A stretch of 54,060 bases of DNA from a gamma proteobacterium symbiont of Ctena orbiculata (GCA_003094535.1 NATV01000127.1:1-54060), one strand, 5' to 3'; shown: positions 24,139 through 32,940, counted from the stretch's first letter. Made by a program: numbers and translations. The notes: generated by a model from the sequence alone, not told the origin.

Positions 24139-25404
24139 TCACCCCAGCTGTCGCTCTATCCTGACCTTCACCACCGAGCGCTCGTCGGACTCGATCACTG
24201 TCATGCGATGCCCGGCTTCTTCAATAAAATCCCCATCTGACGGTATGTGGCGCAGCCGACTGACGATCAGGCCACCCACCGTCAGCGCCTCCTCCACCGG
24301 GAAATCGACATGCAGGATATCGTTGATCTCGGAGATCGGCATTCTGCCGCTTACCAAGTGGCTGTTCTCGCTCTCATGCTCTATGTAGATACGGCGTTTC
24401 GGATGATATTCATCGAAGTCATAACCCACGTCGATCTCGCCCACCACTTCCTCAAACACATCCTCCATGGTGAGGATGCCGACGGCGGAACCGAACTCAT
24501 CCACCACCACAGCCATGTGATCCTTTCTTCCCTGCAGCATCGGCAGCGCGCGATCGATGGTCTGCCGCGGAGAGAGATAGAGCACCGGACTGATGTAGTC
24601 GGCAATCGGTTGCTCCTCGATGTCCGGCAGCATCAGGTCCCAGGTATCCAGGGTGAGAATGCCTTTGACATTGGTGATATTGCCGCGGTAGACGGGCAGG
24701 CGGTTATAGCCGTGCTTCATCACCAGCCTCACCGCCTCCTTCATGTTGCGCACTTCATTGAAACCCACCACGTCCGGTAGTGGGATCATCGCCTCGCCGA
24801 CCGTGGTGTCGGCGAAGCGGATGATCCGGCGGATGCGCTTGCGGTCGATGGTTTGCGGGTCCGACGTCGATTCGGAGACATCGAGCAGTACCCGCAGCTC
24901 CTCGCGGGTGATGAACATGTTCTGCGGCACAACCCCACCACCCACGATCCGGGTCACCAGTCTGGCGATGCGACTGAAGATGAAGATTACCGGGTAGAAG
25001 ACATAGGAGAAGAAACGCAGGATATAGACCAGGCGGCTGACCAGGCTGTCCGCCTCCTGCTGAAATACACTCTTCGGCACCACTTCACCGAAGATCAACA
25101 GGATCGGCGTCAATATAAGTACCGAAACCAGATCACCGGTCTTGCCGAACAGATCGATACAGACCAGGGCGCCCAGGGTCGAGATGGTGACGGTGGCGAT
25201 ATTGGTACCGACCAGGGTCGTCCCCAGGATGACGTCGGGGGTCTTGAATAACCTGAGCACCTGATTGGCGCCCCGATTGCCGAGTTTCGCCTGATGTCGC
25301 AGCTTGAGCTTGTCGGAATTCACCATCGCGATCTCGGATCCCGAGAAAAAACCCTTCAGCAGCAGAAACAAGAGGATCAGCAGAAGTTCAACGCCCCAGT
25401 TCAT
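24139..25404 (-). CDS. CNNM/CorC-type transporter-associated protein (DUF21-CBS-CorC), first copy
   Basis: 421 residues. An N-terminal DUF21/CNNM membrane domain (about 1-190) starts FFSGSEIAMVNSDKLKLR. A CBS pair follows (about 205-325) with LTLDTWDLMLPD, then VVVDEFGSAVGILTMEDVFEEVVGEI, and a CorC_HlyC domain closes the protein (about 345-421). The family is tied to magnesium/cobalt homeostasis and Na+-coupled Mg2+ efflux. Its ATG at 25404 lies 17 bases inside the end of the upstream paralogue at 25388-26848, so the two are translationally coupled. Confidence 0.9.
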   Translation of the reverse strand: MNWGVELLLILLFLLLKGFFSGSEIAMVNSDKLKLRHQAKLGNRGANQVLRLFKTPDVILGTTLVGTNIATVTISTLGALVCIDLFGKTGDLVSVLILTPILLIFGEVVPKSVFQQEADSLVSRLVYILRFFSYVFYPVIFIFSRIARLVTRIVGGGVVPQNMFITREELRVLLDVSESTSDPQTIDRKRIRRIIRFADTTVGEAMIPLPDVVGFNEVRNMKEAVRLVMKHGYNRLPVYRGNITNVKGILTLDTWDLMLPDIEEQPIADYISPVLYLSPRQTIDRALPMLQGRKDHMAVVVDEFGSAVGILTMEDVFEEVVGEIDVGYDFDEYHPKRRIYIEHESENSHLVSGRMPISEINDILHVDFPVEEALTVGGLIVSRLRHIPSDGDFIEEAGHRMTVIESDERSVVKVRIERQLG

Positions 25405-26848
25405 TCTCTACCTCCTCCGCCTCTGACTTGGCGCGCTCCTGTTGTGCGGTCGGGGTCTGCTCCATCTCGCCCCCCTCTTCGGCCTCGACCCTCCCCTCCA
25501 GGCTCTCATCCCCAACCTCGGGCGGCTCCTCGTTGCTGGCGCTGATCTTGCGCACCAGGACCTTGCTGATACGCAGACCCTTCAACTCCTTGACGATAAA
25601 TTCATAGCCTTCATTGCGGATCTTGTCCCCCTCCTGGGGCAGGCGGTCGAAAAGACGGAACACGACACCGCCGATGGTCGCCATCACCGGATCCTCGATA
25701 TCGAAATTGGAAAGATTGTAAAAGTCGGTCAGGCGCATATCACCAGGGACGATGTAGCTGTTCTCGTCCTCCTCCTGGTAATACTCCAAACCTGCCATCT
25801 TTCCACTGATCTCGCCAAAGATGAAGGTCAGTACATCCTTCATGGTAACGACACCCAGCACCTCGCCATATTCGCCAAGAACGATGGCAATCCGGGTGTT
25901 GTGCGCCTGAAAATAGTCGAACATCTCATCCACCTTTTTGGTCGGCGGAACGAAATGTGCCGGTTTGAGGATCATCTCCAGGGTCACCTGTTCCAGATCG
26001 CCTCCGCCTCGGACAAGACGCAGAATGTCCTCGGAGTGGATAAAGCCGATGACATTATCCCAATGCCCCTGATAGACCGGGATCCTGGGATGCCGGTAGT
26101 TGCGAAAGGCGTCGATCAGCTCCTGTACGGGAAGATCCGCATCGAGAAATTGGATACGCGGACCCGGAGTCATGATGCGGGAGATATCGGTCTCGGAGGC
26201 CTCCAGTACGTTATCGATCAATACCCGCTCCGTGGCCTCGATGACACCACTCTCCTCCCCCGCCTCCAGCAGGGTGCGCAACTCGTCGGCATGGAGAATG
26301 TTCTCACGACTCACCGCTTCGCCCACGATAAGGGTGGTGATTCGATCGGAGACCGACCTTACCGCCTCTCTCAAAGGGGTGATAAGGACTATCCAGCGCG
26401 GTAGGATCCTGGCAGTGAGGCGGGTCGCGAACTTGACCGGAAAACTGACCGCAATGGTCTTCGGGGTGACCTCACCGATCAACAGCAGCAGCGGCACCAT
26501 GATGAGGATGTTGAACCAGGTGACATCTCCATCACCGAAAAGCAGCAGCAGGATCGCCGCCATATTCGCGGCGGAGGCTATGTTGACCAGTTCGTTGCCG
26601 CAGAGTATGGAGATAATCAACCGCCTCGGTTCATCCAGCATGGCGTGGATGCTCTCGGAGTGCTTGTCTCGGCTATGCCGAAGTTTCTGCAGATCGATCC
26701 GGCTGAGGGAGAATAGCGCGGTCTCGGATCCTGAAAAGACCGCCGACAGGGAGAGCAGGAACACCTGCACCAGGATACGCAGCAGCAGCTCCCAGTCTAC
26801 TTCTGCGAGTCCAAGAGTATCGATGAAGGTTCTCAACTCTTCCATCAA
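25388..26848 (-). CDS. CNNM/CorC-type transporter-associated protein, second copy
   Basis: 486 residues, same architecture as the neighbour. The DUF21 membrane domain runs about 20-200 (VFSGSETALFSLSRIDLQKL). The CBS pair lies about 215-340 (VLGEYGEVLGVVTMKDVLTFIFGEI) and a CorC_HlyC domain about 355-435. It has a long acidic tail rich in Glu, absent from the other copy. It is probably a Mg2+/Co2+ transport or efflux factor in the inner membrane; two coupled, diverged copies suggest a heteromer. It is the first gene of the minus-strand cluster running to 21207. Confidence 0.9.
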   Translation of the reverse strand: MMEELRTFIDTLGLAEVDWELLLRILVQVFLLSLSAVFSGSETALFSLSRIDLQKLRHSRDKHSESIHAMLDEPRRLIISILCGNELVNIASAANMAAILLLLFGDGDVTWFNILIMVPLLLLIGEVTPKTIAVSFPVKFATRLTARILPRWIVLITPLREAVRSVSDRITTLIVGEAVSRENILHADELRTLLEAGEESGVIEATERVLIDNVLEASETDISRIMTPGPRIQFLDADLPVQELIDAFRNYRHPRIPVYQGHWDNVIGFIHSEDILRLVRGGGDLEQVTLEMILKPAHFVPPTKKVDEMFDYFQAHNTRIAIVLGEYGEVLGVVTMKDVLTFIFGEISGKMAGLEYYQEEDENSYIVPGDMRLTDFYNLSNFDIEDPVMATIGGVVFRLFDRLPQEGDKIRNEGYEFIVKELKGLRISKVLVRKISASNEEPPEVGDESLEGRVEAEEGGEMEQTPTAQQERAKSEAEEVENELGR

Positions 26849-27565
26849 CTATTCCGATCAGGTTAGCAGCTGCCACAATGGGCGGACGTGTTAGTCTGAA
26901 GCGAGTTGTCAGTCCGGAAGACCCGGATCAGACTCCCGGCAACATAGGCCAATTAGGGGTTTGCAGTTTCAAGGGATTCACATCCAGCTTAATCTGCAAT
27001 GTAAAGAATCGACACAAACCCGGCTATTTTTACTTTCAGGATTGAAGGAGCTCAGTCGGGGCAAGGTAGACTGCATGACTTGAGCCTTAATAATTCTACC
27101 TGAAATCTTTTATTGCATGCACCCCTAAGCCTCTAATTATGACATATTTCTGAAATTCTGATGACAAACCACTGCAACCGCTGTTATTGGGATGGAGATT
27201 TCAGACCAACAACCGTCTATTGACGTCACCAGGTTTTTCACTGCGGGGTTTGTTGGATGATTTCCCGATATGGCGTCATTGGTCAAGGAAGACCGCCATT
27301 CCCCCTATCCCGATCGGTTTGTGATCGCGAAAAACTTGCGCAGGCACCAGGCTGCCTATATGGTTTCAGAGGACGGGCACTTGAATAGGGAATGGTTTTA
27401 ACTTCGCTCTGAGGTTCGATAAATGATTGCATCAATACAAGTGGATTGATTTCAACCTGCAAGCAAGCGGAATTAAAGTCACCCTGAGCGATACGGATAA
27501 CCATGCGAGTGCAACCGTTCGCCGGGAAATGCGGGGACGAGACAGGTAATCCAGAGGTAGCCAGC
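26849..27565. other. Long AT-richer intergenic region, no gene seen
   Basis: About 700 bases separate the CNNM cluster from the divergently placed coiled-coil paralogue. No frame here has convincing codon use. It is visibly richer in A and T than its surroundings. The only structure noted is a near-complementary pair, CCATTCCCCCTAT at 27296-27308 and ATAGGGAATGG at 27385-27395, imperfect because of two extra C. It must contain the promoters for both flanking transcripts; no consensus was clear enough to mark. Confidence 0.5.
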
Positions 27566-27820
27566 ATGCCCCAAGCAGACAAAATCATAGACAGGCTGAA
27601 GAACCTGATCGATGCGGGAAAAAAAACCGAACGACCCAAGTGTGAACGCATCGCAGCGCTGTTAAAAAAATTGAAAAAGCAGGAACGCGCCGCCAAGGAG
27701 AAACTGGCGAAGGAAAAGGACCGCACCAAACACAAGCGGCTCTCAACCGAGATCAAGATCCTCCATACTCAACGCAAGAAAGCGATTCGACGCTACAAAG
27801 AGCTGAAAAAGAGCGGCTAG
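27566..27820 (+). CDS. Small basic coiled-coil protein (paralogue of 21514-21756)
   Basis: 84 residues from the ATG at 27566, preceded by CCAGAGGTAGCCAGC; a frame starting at 27503 adds 21 residues without a better ribosome site. Composition is dominated by Lys, Arg, Glu and Leu, giving a predicted single coiled coil with net positive charge. It aligns without gaps with the 80-residue protein at 21514-21756. Unlike that copy it stands alone on the plus strand behind a long untranslated region. Role unknown; a nucleic-acid or membrane-binding helix is possible. Confidence 0.62.
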   Translation: MPQADKIIDRLKNLIDAGKKTERPKCERIAALLKKLKKQERAAKEKLAKEKDRTKHKRLSTEIKILHTQRKKAIRRYKELKKSG

Positions 27821-27865
27821 GATCTGCCAGGCGTGATGATAGACTGAAGGGCCTGTTCGGATTGG

Positions 27866-28834
27866 CTACTGGTCATAGTAATCCAACGCCGATCGCAGCC
27901 GCTGTTGAATCGAATCGCGCAATGCGGAAGGAGAGACCACCTCCACATCGGAGCCGTACTTAAGCAGATCCATCAACAGTTCCGCGGGATCGGCATAGGG
28001 TATTGTCAATTCATATCGCCCATCCTGCAACCAGCGACTCTGCTGTTTCGGGTGCCACGCCTCCGTGGCCACCCAACGCGCCGCACGGGGTGTGAAACGT
28101 ACCACCGCCAGGTTCCTCGCACTACCCGAGAAGATCCCGTAGGCATCCGCAAAGTGGTGGTCCAACTGTGCCTCCTCAACGTCCACTGCCCCCTGGTCCA
28201 GCTGTCGCACGTCGCGAATTGCATCCAAGGCAAAGGTACGCAGTGCCTCCCGCAAGTGGCACCAGGCGTCCAGGTACCAGTTGTCGCGATAGTGGGTAAG
28301 TCGCTGCGGTGAAACCTCGCGCTCGCTTACCAGGTCACGGGAGCGGTTGTAGTAAATGAGTTTGAGACGCCGCCGGGATGCGAGGCCGTGTGCCAGCTGG
28401 GTGAAGAAGGGCCCGGCAGGGCGGGCGGCAGCCCTGATCAGTCGGATTCTATTGGTTATCGGCTCACCCTTGCCCTGCTGGCGATGGAGCAGCCCATCTA
28501 TCTTTCTCCTCAGCGGCTGCAGATGGCTCTCCAAGAGTCCGGGCTGAACCCCTTCGAGCAACTGCTGCACGGCGAGCAGTGCATGTAATTCAGAGGCATT
28601 GAACCAGAGCCCGGGGAGTTCATACATCTCTCCCTCTTGTCGATCGTAACGGTAACCGTTGAGCTTTCGATCGTAGACAATGGGTGCGTTGAGATAGAGA
28701 CGCATCTCTTCGATGAGACGTTTCACGGTTGCCCGTGAGCACTCCAGCTCCTGCTCCAACTGTTGCCTTGAAACCGGGTAACGGGCTGCCTGAAGAATAC
28801 GGTTCAGTTCAAATATCCGGTCAAACCGATCCAT
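27866..28834 (-). CDS. WYL-domain transcriptional regulator
   Basis: 322 residues. The N-terminal winged helix is about 1-60 (RFDRIFELNRILQAARYPVSRQQLEQELECSRATVKRLIEE-like HTH_11). The WYL domain is about 150-240, with WYLDAWCHLREALRTFALDAI holding the W-Y-L and R residues. A C-terminal WCX-like extension ends the protein (ADPAELLMDLLKYGSDVEVVSP). WYL regulators bind ligands, often nucleic-acid or nucleotide related, and control stress or defence genes; no target is evident. Its start is 15 bases after the rsfS stop, so it may be cotranscribed with it. Confidence 0.87.
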   Translation of the reverse strand: MDRFDRIFELNRILQAARYPVSRQQLEQELECSRATVKRLIEEMRLYLNAPIVYDRKLNGYRYDRQEGEMYELPGLWFNASELHALLAVQQLLEGVQPGLLESHLQPLRRKIDGLLHRQQGKGEPITNRIRLIRAAARPAGPFFTQLAHGLASRRRLKLIYYNRSRDLVSEREVSPQRLTHYRDNWYLDAWCHLREALRTFALDAIRDVRQLDQGAVDVEEAQLDHHFADAYGIFSGSARNLAVVRFTPRAARWVATEAWHPKQQSRWLQDGRYELTIPYADPAELLMDLLKYGSDVEVVSPSALRDSIQQRLRSALDYYDQ

Positions 28835-28849
28835 GCAGGGTATCAGGGC

Positions 28850-29209
28850 CTAGATGGATTTGAGTTTCTGCGTGGCCTTGTCCGACTCATCCAGTGACCA
28901 CAGCCGCTCAAGATGGTAGAAGTCCCGCACCTTGGGTTGCATTACATGCACCACCACCCCGTTGAGATCCACCAGCGCCCACTCGCCATCCTCCATACCC
29001 TCGGTACCGAGTGGTGTTTCACCGGCTTGTTTCGCTTTGAAGGCCACGGTCTGGGCGATTGATTTCACATGTCTGTCGGAGGTGCCGCTGGCGACGATCA
29101 TGATATCGGTTATGCTGGTTTTTCCACGTACATCCAGTACCACCACATCCTTCGCTTTCATGTCGTCCAGCGCTAGCAGAACGACGTCTCGGAGTTCTTC
29201 TATGTGCAT
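28850..29209 (-). CDS. rsfS: Ribosome silencing factor
   Basis: 119 residues, full length for the RsfS/YbeB family. The conserved core [22 protein letters not shown] and the block [21 protein letters not shown] are present. RsfS binds ribosomal protein uL14 and blocks joining of the subunits when nutrients are short. It follows nadD after 92 bases, the usual gammaproteobacterial order. The rlmH gene that often follows is not here; a WYL regulator takes its place. Confidence 0.95.
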   Translation of the reverse strand: MHIEELRDVVLLALDDMKAKDVVVLDVRGKTSITDIMIVASGTSDRHVKSIAQTVAFKAKQAGETPLGTEGMEDGEWALVDLNGVVVHVMQPKVRDFYHLERLWSLDESDKATQKLKSI

Positions 29210-29301
29210 TGAGTCCTGTATCTGTTGCCAAAGTGATAAGACCGGGTCACCGGGGAGTGGCGATTTTACCCAATCTCAGTTTCAAGCATAACCTATTGTG
29301 A

Positions 29302-29943
29302 CTATTTTGTATGATTTGTCCTGTATAGACCTTTATTTTCAATAAATTGTAATACCGCCGCCGGGAGAAGAAAGCGCGGGGTACGGCCTTGGTCAAGGAG
29401 ATTGCGAATCTTGCTGGCGGAGATCTCCAGCTGTGTCACCGGCTGAAACAGGATCGAGCCATGGTCTTGCGCCAGCAGCTGTTTCGAGGTGGAGACCCGT
29501 GAGGTCTCAATCAGGCGTTTGATCCTCGGATCTTCTGGACCCTGCTCTCCCGGACGATGCATCACGATCAGATGGGCCAGCTCCAGAATCTCGTCGGGGC
29601 GATACCAATCGGCAAATCCGCTGAAGGCATCCATTCCCAGCAACAGACAGAGTCGCCGCCGTGGCAGTTCCTGGCGTAGGCTGGCCAGGGTATCAACCGT
29701 GTAGGAGTCTCCCGCACGCTGGATCTCCCTGTCATCGACAACAAAGCCCGCTTGAGGACGTATCGCAAGCCGCACCATTTCGAGCCTTAGATCAGCGGCA
29801 GCCAGGGGCTGTTCACGATGAACCGCGCCGTGCAAGGGGATAAAGCGTATCTCCTCGAGCCCGACGCCCTGCATCACGTCAAGCGCGGTGCGCAGATGGC
29901 CGAAATGAATCGGATCGAAGGTGCCGCCGAAGACGCCGATCAT
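29302..29943 (-). CDS. nadD: Nicotinate-nucleotide adenylyltransferase
   Basis: 213 residues. The nucleotidyltransferase motif GTFDPIHFGHLR is at the N-terminus, and the C-terminal ISSTxxR-type motif reads ISASKIRNLL. NadD makes nicotinic acid adenine dinucleotide from NaMN and ATP, the central step of NAD synthesis. The ATG at 29943 lies 15 bases after the proA stop, so proA-nadD-rsfS form one minus-strand unit. Confidence 0.95.
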   Translation of the reverse strand: MIGVFGGTFDPIHFGHLRTALDVMQGVGLEEIRFIPLHGAVHREQPLAAADLRLEMVRLAIRPQAGFVVDDREIQRAGDSYTVDTLASLRQELPRRRLCLLLGMDAFSGFADWYRPDEILELAHLIVMHRPGEQGPEDPRIKRLIETSRVSTSKQLLAQDHGSILFQPVTQLEISASKIRNLLDQGRTPRFLLPAAVLQFIENKGLYRTNHTK

Positions 29944-29958
29944 CGCCTCAGCCCTGAA

Positions 29959-31230
29959 TCAGCTGCGGATATGGCCGTCACCCAGGACGATGAACTTCAC
30001 CGAGGTCAGCCCTTCCAGGCCAACCGGGCCCCGGGCATGAAACTTGTCCGTGGAGATGCCTATTTCCGCGCCCAGACCATATTCGAAGCCATCCGCGAAG
30101 CGGGTGGATGCATTGACCATCACCGAACTGGAGTCCACTTCGGTGAGGAAGCGGCGGGCACGAGTATAGTTCTCGGTGACGATGGCGTCGGTATGCTGGG
30201 ATCCATGGCGGTTGATATGGGCGATCGCCTGATCCAGGCCCTCCACCACACGGATGGACAGGATCGGCGCCAGATACTCGGTATCCCAGTCTGCCTCGGT
30301 TGCCGGCCGGCATTCGGCAACGATATCCCGGGTACGTTCACAACCCCGAAGCTCAACCCCCTTTTCCTTCAGTGCCGGGACGAGCGCTGCCAACGACGCC
30401 TCGGCGATCCCTTGCGCAACCAGCAGGGTCTCCATGGTGTTGCAGGTACCGTATCGTTGAGTCTTGGCGTTCAGGGCAACCGCAAAGGCCTTGTCGGGAT
30501 CGGCCTGATCATCGATATAGACATGACAGATCCCGTCCAGGTGCTTGATAACCGGAACCCGGGCATCCCGGCTGATGCGCTCGATCAACCCCTTGCCGCC
30601 CCGTGGAATGATGACGTCGATGGATTCGGGCATGGTGATCATCTCACCCACCGCCGCACGGTCGGTGGTTGCCACCACCTGCACCGCGGCCCGGGGAAGA
30701 TCTGCCTGCTGCAGTCCGTCGTGAATCGCCGCGGCGATCGCCTGGTTGGAATTGTAGGCCTCGCTGCCTCCCCTCAACACCGCTGCATTACCCGATTTCA
30801 AACAGAGCGCGGCGGCGTCCGCTGTGACATTGGGGCGTGATTCGTAAATAATCCCGACCACACCCAATGGCACCCGCATCCGTCCCACCTGAATCCCGCT
30901 GGGGAGGTACTTCATGTCAAAAACCTCGCCGATCGGGTCCGGAAGAGCGGCGATTTGACGCAAACCCTCTATCATGCTGTCGATACGCCCGGGGGTCAGC
31001 TCGAGGCGATCCAGCAGCGCGGCCTCCAAACCCTTCTCCGCACCCGCCCGCAGATCCTTGCCGTTTTCCGCCGCCAACACTTCTCTGCTCTTGTCCAGTT
31101 CCTCGGCAATGGCCTCCAGCGCTCGGTTCTTTTGCGCGGTGGCGGCACTGGCGAGCACCCTGGAGGCCTGGCGTGCCTCCCGGCCAAGTGTATCCATATA
31201 GCTGGCAAGATCGGAAATCTGGTTTAGCAT
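29959..31230 (-). CDS. proA: Gamma-glutamyl phosphate reductase
   Basis: 423 residues, full length. The catalytic Cys is in [14 protein letters not shown], and signature stretches [14 protein letters not shown] and the C-terminal [24 protein letters not shown] are intact. ProA reduces glutamate-5-phosphate to glutamate-5-semialdehyde with NADPH in proline synthesis. Its position before nadD follows the Pseudomonas-like order. Confidence 0.96.
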   Translation of the reverse strand: MLNQISDLASYMDTLGREARQASRVLASAATAQKNRALEAIAEELDKSREVLAAENGKDLRAGAEKGLEAALLDRLELTPGRIDSMIEGLRQIAALPDPIGEVFDMKYLPSGIQVGRMRVPLGVVGIIYESRPNVTADAAALCLKSGNAAVLRGGSEAYNSNQAIAAAIHDGLQQADLPRAAVQVVATTDRAAVGEMITMPESIDVIIPRGGKGLIERISRDARVPVIKHLDGICHVYIDDQADPDKAFAVALNAKTQRYGTCNTMETLLVAQGIAEASLAALVPALKEKGVELRGCERTRDIVAECRPATEADWDTEYLAPILSIRVVEGLDQAIAHINRHGSQHTDAIVTENYTRARRFLTEVDSSSVMVNASTRFADGFEYGLGAEIGISTDKFHARGPVGLEGLTSVKFIVLGDGHIRS

Positions 31231-31618
31231 GGTCGTACAGTCGTTTAGATGATTAAGTCGTGGGGGCCCAATCAGACGGGCTGATCAATCGAACCGCCAA
31301 CTTTATCAAATCTCGAAGAAAATAACGCCATGTTTATCCCGATGACGGCGGAAGATCCTGTCTGGGATGACAGGTTAATCCTTAATACATTAATGGGATT
31401 TATCGGAACGACGTCAATTAACAACTTTTATCACCCCTATCCTCTTGATAATACGGGCGTAATTGAACCAGCAATAGATTATTACAGGAAAGATTCTGGT
31501 GATCCTGGATCCCTCACTGGGAATTATTGTGTTAACCAGGTACCAAAATATTTAAGTTCGAGGGAGATCAACCGATCTATGTAGATGAGTCAGACACGAA
31601 CGAACAAAGCCTACAGCC
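31231..31618. other. AT-rich intergenic region between proA and the retropepsin-like gene
   Basis: A 388-base divergent gap. Much of 31340-31580 is notably AT-rich compared with its flanks. An open frame of 84 codons (31330-31584) is present but lacks a ribosome site, a recognisable domain or the GC-rich third positions of neighbouring genes, so it is not called. No repeat or clear promoter was identified; the composition shift hints at an insertion point. Confidence 0.45.
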
Positions 31619-32131
31619 ATGATCAAAACCTTGATAAGCGCCCTGTTGATATGCTTCACCGGTCAGCTGTGGGCGGAGCAGTTCATATTTGATGTCCCGA
31701 TGTATTCAAAGGGCGCCAGTACCTACTATATCGCGGGAAAGATCGGTGATATGCCCGCCACTGAGTTTATGGTCGATACGGGTTCCAGTTACATGACCAT
31801 CAACGAAGTGACCCTGGCAGAGCTGCAGGCGAATGGAAATCCACGCTATCTGCGGGAACTGAAAGGTATATTGGCGAACGGGGATGAATTGAGTGTGCCT
31901 GTCTATACGATCACCAATGTCCGTATCGGTGACGAGTGTCTGCTGAAGGAGGTCGACGTCGCGGTGTTCCCCGGGAAGACACGCCAGATTCTGGGGTTGA
32001 GCGCGCTGACCAAGACCGCGCCTTTCATCTTCTCTACCCAGCCGCCCCAGCTGCAGCTGAGCAACTGCCATCTGGCCCAGGCGGATACCGGCAACCAGAC
32101 AAAACTGGCTGCCGGCATCACCACTCCCTAG
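31619..32131 (+). CDS. Retropepsin-like aspartic protease family protein, exported
   Basis: 170 residues. A signal peptide occupies about 1-19 (ending GQLWA). The active-site motif FMVDTGSSYMT has D53, T54, G55 and S56. The second family landmark ILGLSAL follows near 128-134, matching single-domain retropepsin-like proteins that dimerise. It is therefore probably a periplasmic or membrane-associated aspartic protease; the substrate is unknown. It is convergent with two EF-hand genes, and this group separates holA from proA. Confidence 0.78.
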   Translation: MIKTLISALLICFTGQLWAEQFIFDVPMYSKGASTYYIAGKIGDMPATEFMVDTGSSYMTINEVTLAELQANGNPRYLRELKGILANGDELSVPVYTITNVRIGDECLLKEVDVAVFPGKTRQILGLSALTKTAPFIFSTQPPQLQLSNCHLAQADTGNQTKLAAGITTP

Positions 32132-32159
32132 GAAGGGATCTCAGCCCGGGCTACTCGGC

Positions 32160-32411
32160 CTATTTACCCTCAGGTGCGCTCATCGACGCTTCGAATGCGC
32201 TGAACTCAGCTGCGTCGACCTGGCCGTCCTGATTTGCGTCGGCGGATTCCCAACCCCGATAGAGCGCCTCGCTGGCGGTAGCCTCTTCAGATGAGATGGC
32301 TCCATCCGCATTGGTGTCGAGCTTGCTGAAGGCATCGCCCGCAACCGCTGCGGTAAAAAATCCTGCTGCTGCCAGAGCGGCTGCGGATTGGAGGATGGTT
32401 TTTTTATTCAT
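32160..32411 (-). CDS. Secreted EF-hand protein, copy 1
   Basis: 83 residues. A signal peptide ends about residue 24 (TAAVAGD). Two 12-residue calcium loops are canonical: D32-E43 (DTNADGAISSEE) and D58-E69 (DANQDGQVDAAE). A strong AAGGAG ribosome site precedes the ATG. It is a paralogue of the gene at 32563-32823, likely a periplasmic Ca2+-binding protein, of unknown partner. An intrinsic-terminator-like structure lies in its leader (32448-32469). Confidence 0.82.
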   Translation of the reverse strand: MNKKTILQSAAALAAAGFFTAAVAGDAFSKLDTNADGAISSEEATASEALYRGWESADANQDGQVDAAEFSAFEASMSAPEGK

Positions 32412-32447
32412 AATGTTCTCCTTAACGGAAATTGATGGTTTCGATCC

Positions 32448-32469
32448 AAAAAGCCCTTGATGGGGCCCT
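32448..32469 (-). terminator. Terminator-like hairpin between the EF-hand genes
   Basis: On the minus strand AGGGCCC and GGGCTTT can pair around a CATCAA loop (four GC pairs, extended by G-T and A-T pairs), followed by a T run (A run 32448-32452 on the plus strand). It lies about 95 bases past the copy-2 stop and 36 bases before the copy-1 ATG. It either ends the upstream transcript or acts as an attenuator in the copy-1 leader. Confidence 0.5.
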
Positions 32470-32497
32470 CCGGTAATTCATCAGACAACGCCGGAGG
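32467..32497 (-). promoter_or_regulatory. Second hairpin in the EF-hand copy-1 leader
   Basis: CCTCCGG at 32467-32473 pairs with CCGGAGG at 32491-32497 across 17 bases. Its lower arm overlaps the arm of the terminator-like hairpin at 32448-32469 by three bases, so the two structures would partly exclude each other. That mutually exclusive layout is what an attenuator or ligand-controlled leader would show; no known riboswitch is recognised. Confidence 0.35.
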
Positions 32498-32562
32498 AAG
32501 AAATTAAGTGAAGCTAATCACAAAAATACAACTTTATTTCCTAGCGTTTAGTGGTTGAATGA

Positions 32563-32823
32563 CTACTCTTTTTGCCCCGCTTTTTCGGTGCTGAGTTCGA
32601 AAGCGCTGAATTCCGCCGCATCGATCCTGCCGTCGTTGTTGGCGTCGACGGAGGCCCAACCCTCATAAAGCATCTTGTCCACGATCGACTCTTCGGCGGA
32701 AATGAAACCGTCGGCATTCCTGTCCAACTTCATGAAGGCATCTTCGCCGGCTGTTGCAGTGCCGGAGACTGCAGCCACCGTCAAAATTGCAATCAGATGT
32801 TTCAAATTGACTGTTGTCATCAC
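32563..32823 (-). CDS. Secreted EF-hand protein, copy 2
   Basis: 86 residues; either of two adjacent Met may start it, with AAGGAG just upstream. A signal peptide ends near residue 26 (TATAGED). The two calcium loops are D34-E45 (DRNADGFISAEE) and D60-E71 (DANNDGRIDAAE). It is clearly a duplicate of the gene at 32160-32411, with the same spacing of loops and the same DAAEFSAFE ending. Probable periplasmic Ca2+-binding protein. Confidence 0.82.
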   Translation of the reverse strand: MMTTVNLKHLIAILTVAAVSGTATAGEDAFMKLDRNADGFISAEESIVDKMLYEGWASVDANNDGRIDAAEFSAFELSTEKAGQKE

Positions 32824-32916
32824 TTGCTCCTTGTTGATGAAGTTATAGATTCAAGGCGCTCGGGATTGAGGCCTTGGGTGACAGATCAGACTACGGAAGA
32901 AGATTTATTGGCTTGA

Positions 32917-32940
32917 AGGAGTTCACAACACCCAACTCCT
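32917..32940 (-). terminator. Hairpin just downstream of holA
   Basis: AGGAGTT (32917-32923) and AACTCCT (32934-32940) form a perfect 7-bp stem with a 10-base loop, 33 bases past the holA stop on the minus strand. Only TTCAAG follows, so it is a weak terminator at best, but its position suits the end of the leuS-lptE-holA transcript. Confidence 0.35.

Noticed and set aside
31330-31584. 84-codon open frame in the AT-rich gap after proA
   Set aside because: No ribosome site, no recognised domain, low-GC third positions unlike neighbours; treated as non-coding.
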